Source: Bacteroidaceae bacterium
Lineage (GTDB): Bacteria > Bacteroidota > Bacteroidia > Bacteroidales > Bacteroidaceae
Reading direction: 5' to 3'
Assembly: GCA_017649485.1 (NCBI GenBank)
Contig: JAGCGS010000049.1
Coordinates: 1 to 32,441, forward strand
DNA: 32,441 nt
A program made the position numbers and the translations under genes. Position 1 is the first letter of the stretch, and every line of letters begins with the position of its first letter. Positions 28,313-32,441 of the stretch are shown here, in pieces. The notes below the pieces were generated by a model. It saw only the letters and a program-made list of their open reading frames with translations. It ran no database searches and was not told the origin of the DNA.

Positions 28313-28381
28313 ATTAAAAATCAATTTCAAATAAAACGATGCTACTGCAAAAAGTTATCTCGTTTAAGCGCTGCTCTCTAA

Positions 28382-28629
28382 AAAACAAGAGTCTGACTAT
28401 ATAAGCACGAAACGTGCACTATTACTCATCCGCATTCCAGGTGCTTGATCAAACCCTTCCGAGAAACAAGTAACGCCCACCCATAGCGTGAACGTCTGCA
28501 AGTTAAATTCGAAAAATCTTCTGCGACCATCTTTGGAATGTCTTATAAACAGCAAACGCTTTGTTACACCCACACAAAAACACACTGGCATCTCCGCTGA
28601 GGCATTTGCCAACGTTCAGGGCAAAGGTA
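28382..28629 (-). other. Promoter-headed element resembling a recurrent Bacteroidales repeat
   Basis: Minus strand: a CTTG at 28650-28653, 20-bp spacer, then TACCTTTG (28622-28629) form a good promoter. Downstream a 71-codon frame is open (TTG 28612 to 28397; ATG at 28591) reading FTLWVGVTCFSEGFDQAPGM then RMSNSARFV. From memory, near-identical spurious proteins recur at many loci in Bacteroidales genomes, which points to a repeated, possibly non-coding transcribed element and not to a unique protein. That is memory, not a search. The gap 28313-28381 shows nothing else. Confidence 0.35.
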
Positions 28630-28648
28630 GAAAAAGGAAATAAATAAT

Positions 28649-29197
28649 TCAAGCGGTATGGAAGAAATCTGATATGGGAAGTAAGAAAAAAGGATATTCC
28701 TCTCTACCTAACATAATAGTTGAGTTTGTAATCTGCCATTAAATTGTTAAACTCGCTTTTTTAAGGAACGTAACATCATCCCATGCTTTGATTACCGTCC
28801 TGGATAAAGATCAATGAAATTCTCACGAGCTTTAGTAATCGCACGAGGGTCAAGGTCATCCATACAGGCATCTTGTATTACCTGTGCAGACCAGTCTATT
28901 TCAACATCGTTTTGCTCGTCCAAGATATCGTCTCTACGAGAATTCTTCAACTCCATTAATGAGTCATCCAACCTCTGCCATGCCTTGTTATGCGCATAAA
29001 CGGGCTGTCTCTTCATGTGTCTTGGCACATGGATGACCAATACTGTTTTGTGAGTATCATCTGCGATAAAAAACCTCTACTAGCAGACCCTCAGGCTGTA
29101 GATTTGTACATTGGTCTATTAAACGTAGCTTTGCTTTTTGCACATCGTAGTTGTAGGTGTCCGTTCCAACAATGCTCTGAGACCTATCCAAAAACGA
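28649..29197 (-). pseudogene. Decayed AlbA_2 (schlafen/RecG-like) ATP-binding protein
   Basis: Three minus-strand frames join into one recognisable protein. Frame 1 (about 29197-29060): TYNYDVQKAKLRLIDQC, LQPEGLLVEVF, then stop. Frame 2 (about 29070-28792): ADDTHKTVLVIHVPRH, NDVEIDWSAQVIQDACMDDL, ITKARENFIDLYPG, then TAA. Frame 3 (about 28790-28649): VIKAWDDVTFLKKASLTI, an in-frame TAA, then GREEYPFFLLP and TGA. The order VIHVP, DWSAQ, DP.AI.KAR..F, W.D..FL.K..LT, LLG is that of the central part of AlbA_2 domain proteins (putative DNA-binding/transcriptional regulators). Two frameshifts, one internal stop and missing ends show it is dead. Confidence 0.75.
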
Positions 29198-29229
29198 TAA
29201 AAAAAGAATATACATATTGTTTTAATTTG

Positions 29230-29237
29230 TATATTTG
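29230..29237 (+). promoter_or_regulatory. -7 box of the GH9 gene
   Basis: TATATTTG matches TAnnTTTG, 28 bases before the ATG at 29266. No clear TTTG at the usual distance upstream. Confidence 0.6.
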
Positions 29238-29265
29238 CAGTATCATAACCTAAAAAAAGACCATT

Positions 29266-31605
29266 ATGAAGTTACAAAGAAAGCTGATTCCACTATTGAT
29301 GCTGTTATTTCTCCAAGTAACAGTCAACATGCAAGCTACAAAATTCATCGATTTAAGAGTAATTGATAAGGATTACCTGATGGTGCATCTGCGCGATGGC
29401 GAGGTACACTATCGCGATGATGCCACAGGAGCCAGTGCCTACCTGGGTCACACATTTGTAGAAGGTGATGACACCCTGTTTGTGTTTGGGCAGCGCCTGC
29501 AAACCGAAGTGGCACAGCAGGCTGCCAAATGGCGCGTCCGCTCTGACGATGACAAGGCTTTTGGCACTGTACAACCCCTGCACGTTTGGCGCAAATCGAA
29601 ACCCATGAACTTTGACCATACACTAAAAGCTGAACTCGACCATTGGCTGTTTTTGGAACTGCCTAAATCGATGAAACAAGGATGTTCCTACATAGTAGAT
29701 ATGCCATCAGATATGGGTTCCGACCAAACTTCCGCCAGTATTTGCTTCGATGTATGGAACACCCCATCGGAAGCTTTGCATGTGAACATCATAGGCTATT
29801 CTCCAGCTGAAGCACTTCACCCCGCCGACCTCTATCTGTGGCTTGGCGATGGCGGTCAACGCAACTATAAAGCTTGGGAAGGACGAAAGGTGTATCTCTA
29901 CAATGTGAATACGCAAAAAAAGACCGCCGCTGGCACTGTGCGTTTCTGGAAACCTGCAACCGCTGCCGAAGCTGAGGCCGGGAATAGAAACCTGACAGGC
30001 TCTGACGTGTGGAACATCGATTTCAAAGCCACAGTTCCCGGACGCTACCGCCTGGTGGTGGAAGACGTAGGATGTAGCATGGATTTCGACATCGACAAGG
30101 ATATTTACTTCCAACCCTATCGCTACAGTCTGCGAGGTTATTATTACATGCGCTTAGGTGAACCCATTGATCCCGAGCATGTTTTCCCCGTTCCACGTCA
30201 GCCTCAGTTTATCCCGGAGACTGACCCAAAGGGATTTACTGTCTATTTAACCGACCTAACTCCCTGGAGCCCCGAATGGCGTGCATTGCGCAGTGACGTT
30301 TGGGACGAGCCTCACTTCAAACCTGTAATGGCCTCGCTCTTTTGGCAACATCGCCTGCCTGGCAATCCTGTGAACACTGAGGTTAAAGGTGGGCACTCTG
30401 ATGCCTTCGACTGGGATCGTCACCTGGCTCATGTGAGCAATATCTACGACCTGTTGCTTCCTTACCTGCTAACTAACGGCAGGCTTTCTGAGGATAACTT
30501 GGGTATTCGAGAGAGTGGCAATGGCATACCAGACCTGATAGACGAGGCCCGCAACGAGGTAGATTTCTTCTTGAGCATACGCGATGGCGAAGGATATTCG
30601 CAAGGAGTAACCAACCCCAGCAACGACTGGACCGTGATGTATCAGGCAGGATGTACCAACATGGCAGCATGGGCCAATGCCGCCAACTGTGCCATCTTGG
30701 CCGAGGCTTTCCGCATACAAGGGAATGACTCCCTACGCACCTATTATACCGAAGAGGCCATCCGTGCCTTCCGCTATGCCAGTCGCCCACCGCTGGAGGA
30801 GCAAATGCTGGATGAACAGCAAGATGTGGGTAGCATGAGTATGCGTGGACGTGACTTCCGCCAGATGGCAGCTGCTTATCTTTACAACTTGACAGGCGAC
30901 ACCGAATGGGAACGCGTCTTTGCCGACGAAAGCATGATCAAAGACGGACATTCACTACTAATACGCCTGGGTCGCAGGGGAGCTCCAGCTGCTGAGGCAG
31001 CCTATCATCAGTTATGGGCTGCAGCTGCTTACCTGATTTGCCCTCATCCTCGTCACTATGCCGAACTGTACAAAAACTTGCAGGCAAGTATCCGTAAACA
31101 AGCTGAGGAGGAAAACGTGAGTCACATGACGAATCGCCCCTCACGACGCACAGCCAACGACCCACGCCATCGTGCTTCAGAAAACCTTCAATTGGTGATG
31201 CTCGACCATTATCAGGCCGATGCCAACCGGAAGAAGCTTTTAGAGCGAGCCATGTATATCGAGACGAGTTGGGGTTTGGGACGTAATCCTGGCAACATCG
31301 TTGAGATGACAGGCTTAGGTGAGCGTCACCTTACCGATGTTTATAGCACAGGACGCAACGATGGCGACCCAGGTACACACCCAGGTCAGACTCCATTCAA
31401 TGGCACGGAGACATGGTCGCCTAACAACGGTGGCGATGCGAGGCTCATCTTACAGTATTGCTATCCCAACTGGGATGAAGGCGGATGGCCACAGCAGGAA
31501 TCGTATTTCAACCAGCGCTATTTTTGGGTAAATGCCGAGTTTACTCCTCGTGAAACTATGAGGGGAAAGATGGCGTTACTGGCTTATTTATATGGAATAA
31601 GGTAG
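29266..31605 (+). CDS. GH9-like exported glycoside hydrolase
   Basis: 779 residues. Signal peptide MKLQRKLIPLLMLLFLQVTV (cleavage near 24), beta-rich regions (about 25-280) including an E-set/CelD_N-like domain (LHVNIIGYSP near 171, GRYRLVVEDVG near 259), then an alpha/alpha barrel. GGHSDAFDWDRH (375-385) aligns with the GH9 motif GW.DAGD: Asp379 and Asp382 would be the catalytic-base pair, with Phe in place of Gly. ESGNGIPDLIDEARNEVDFFL and the C-terminal WGLGRNPGNIVEMTG, HPGQTPFNG and VNAEFTPRETMRGKMALL also fit; the acid Glu is probably in NAEF. It should attack beta-glucan or xyloglucan-type chains outside the cytoplasm. Single gene. Confidence 0.87.
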   Translation: MKLQRKLIPLLMLLFLQVTVNMQATKFIDLRVIDKDYLMVHLRDGEVHYRDDATGASAYLGHTFVEGDDTLFVFGQRLQTEVAQQAAKWRVRSDDDKAFGTVQPLHVWRKSKPMNFDHTLKAELDHWLFLELPKSMKQGCSYIVDMPSDMGSDQTSASICFDVWNTPSEALHVNIIGYSPAEALHPADLYLWLGDGGQRNYKAWEGRKVYLYNVNTQKKTAAGTVRFWKPATAAEAEAGNRNLTGSDVWNIDFKATVPGRYRLVVEDVGCSMDFDIDKDIYFQPYRYSLRGYYYMRLGEPIDPEHVFPVPRQPQFIPETDPKGFTVYLTDLTPWSPEWRALRSDVWDEPHFKPVMASLFWQHRLPGNPVNTEVKGGHSDAFDWDRHLAHVSNIYDLLLPYLLTNGRLSEDNLGIRESGNGIPDLIDEARNEVDFFLSIRDGEGYSQGVTNPSNDWTVMYQAGCTNMAAWANAANCAILAEAFRIQGNDSLRTYYTEEAIRAFRYASRPPLEEQMLDEQQDVGSMSMRGRDFRQMAAAYLYNLTGDTEWERVFADESMIKDGHSLLIRLGRRGAPAAEAAYHQLWAAAAYLICPHPRHYAELYKNLQASIRKQAEEENVSHMTNRPSRRTANDPRHRASENLQLVMLDHYQADANRKKLLERAMYIETSWGLGRNPGNIVEMTGLGERHLTDVYSTGRNDGDPGTHPGQTPFNGTETWSPNNGGDARLILQYCYPNWDEGGWPQQESYFNQRYFWVNAEFTPRETMRGKMALLAYLYGIR

Positions 31606-31623
31606 ATTTACAAAAAAAATCAC

Positions 31624-31631
31624 TATCTTTG
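31624..31631 (+). promoter_or_regulatory. -7 box of metG
   Basis: TATCTTTG matches TAnnTTTG and lies 31 bases before the metG ATG. Confidence 0.6.
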
Positions 31632-31662
31632 CAGCCAATTATAGTTATAAACAATACCATAT

Positions 31663-32441
31663 ATGGAAAAGAATTTTAAGAGAACTACCGTGACGGCTGC
31701 GTTGCCCTACGCCAATGGTGGTGTTCATATAGGGCATCTGGCTGGTGTATATGTGCCGGCCGACATTTATGTGCGTTATCTCCGTGCAAAAAAACGTGAG
31801 GTGATGTTCATCGGCGGCTCTGACGAACATGGTGTGCCCATCACCATCCGTGCCCGCAAGGAAGGCATCACGCCTCAAGAGGTGGTGAATCGCTACCACA
31901 CGATGATTCGTGACTCGTTCGACGAGTTCGGCATCTCTTTCGACATATACAGTCGCACAACCTCAAAGACTCACCACCAGTTTGCTGCAGATTGGTTCCG
32001 TAAACTTTACGACGAGGGCAAGCTGACAGAGGAGACAACAACTCAGCTTTATGACGAGGAAGCAAAGCAGTTCTTGGCAGACCGTTATGTTATGGGCGAA
32101 TGTCCCCACTGCCACAACCAGGGAGCTTATGGCGATCAGTGTGAGAAGTGCGGACGAGACCTATCACCTACAGAGTTGATTAACCCAAAATCTACTATCT
32201 CCGGCTCAACACCTGTTTTGAAAGAGACGAAGAACTGGTATTTGCCCCTGAACGAGTATCAGGACTGGCTGAAAAAATGGATACTGGAGGAACATAAGGA
32301 GTGGCGCAGCAATGTCTATGGACAATGCAAAAGCTGGCTCGATATGGATCTGCAGCCTCGCGCTATGACCCGCGACTTAGATTGGGGAATCCCTGTACCT
32401 GATGAAGGTGCAGAAGGCAATGTACTCTATGTCTGGTTTGA
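31663..32441 (+). CDS. metG: Methionyl-tRNA synthetase, 5' part
   Basis: 259 codons from the ATG at 31663; the frame is open to the right edge, so the gene continues outside. It charges tRNA-Met with methionine. [18 protein letters not shown] carries the class I HIGH motif. [14 protein letters not shown], the zinc knuckle [17 protein letters not shown] (about 147-163), [15 protein letters not shown], and the run [10 protein letters not shown] near residue 245 are all standard MetG. The KMSKS motif lies beyond the window. Confidence 0.97.
   Translation, partial: MEKNFKRTTVTAALPYANGGVHIGHLAGVYVPADIYVRYLRAKKREVMFIGGSDEHGVPITIRARKEGITPQEVVNRYHTMIRDSFDEFGISFDIYSRTTSKTHHQFAADWFRKLYDEGKLTEETTTQLYDEEAKQFLADRYVMGECPHCHNQGAYGDQCEKCGRDLSPTELINPKSTISGSTPVLKETKNWYLPLNEYQDWLKKWILEEHKEWRSNVYGQCKSWLDMDLQPRAMTRDLDWGIPVPDEGAEGNVLYVWF

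Overview
The window comes from a Bacteroidales genome, most likely Prevotellaceae (Prevotella/Segatella-like). The support is the repeated promoter signature TAnnTTTG, often with TTTG 19-20 bp upstream, the near absence of Shine-Dalgarno sites, the many lipoproteins, and family content (NVEALA peptides, BF3164-type 6-bladed propellers, DUF3109, serpin lipoprotein, GH5/GH9 and CE1 enzymes). Functions rest on sequence motifs read by eye; no database search was possible.

Layout. 1-261: 3' end of an N-acetylmuramoyl-L-alanine amidase, then about 390 bp without a gene. 650-8071 (all minus): an accessory locus. It holds a TPR/HTH membrane regulator (8071-6749), a TlpA-like thioredoxin lipoprotein (6638-5424), a truncated second TPR lipoprotein with a near-perfect promoter (5152-4817), and two tandem cassettes of a small NVEALA-type leader peptide plus a 6-bladed beta-propeller lipoprotein. 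The locus ends in a chimeric ORF that joins the catalytic-Ser half of a signal peptidase I to a DUF262 (GmrS-like) protein lacking its own N-terminus. This peptide/propeller/peptidase locus is the most interesting system here.

8210-15107: serpin lipoprotein (minus), GH5 glycosidase plus DjlA-like co-chaperone (plus), recO (minus), tRNA-Glu(TTC) with rpsT, and gyrB. 15280-21415 (minus): three paralogous Tat-exported TIM-barrel epimerase-like proteins, gpmI, a DUF3109 cysteine-rich protein and a one-TM hypothetical protein. rnhB follows at 21571-22170.

22249-25948 (plus): an exported esterase operon of two CE1-like esterases with N-terminal E-set domains and one type-B carboxylesterase lipoprotein, with a clear promoter and terminator. 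25997-29230 is an AT-rich accessory patch: remnants and degenerate 24-bp repeats, a two-gene DUF4236/unknown cassette, a promoter-headed element that resembles a recurrent Bacteroidales repeat, and a frameshifted AlbA_2-type ATP-binding pseudogene. 29266-31605 is a GH9-like glycosidase, and 31663 to the right edge is the 5' part of metG.

The GH5, GH9 and esterase genes suggest plant or dietary polysaccharide use. The housekeeping genes (recO, rpsT, gyrB, gpmI, rnhB, metG) show the window is chromosomal, with accessory insertions at both ends.
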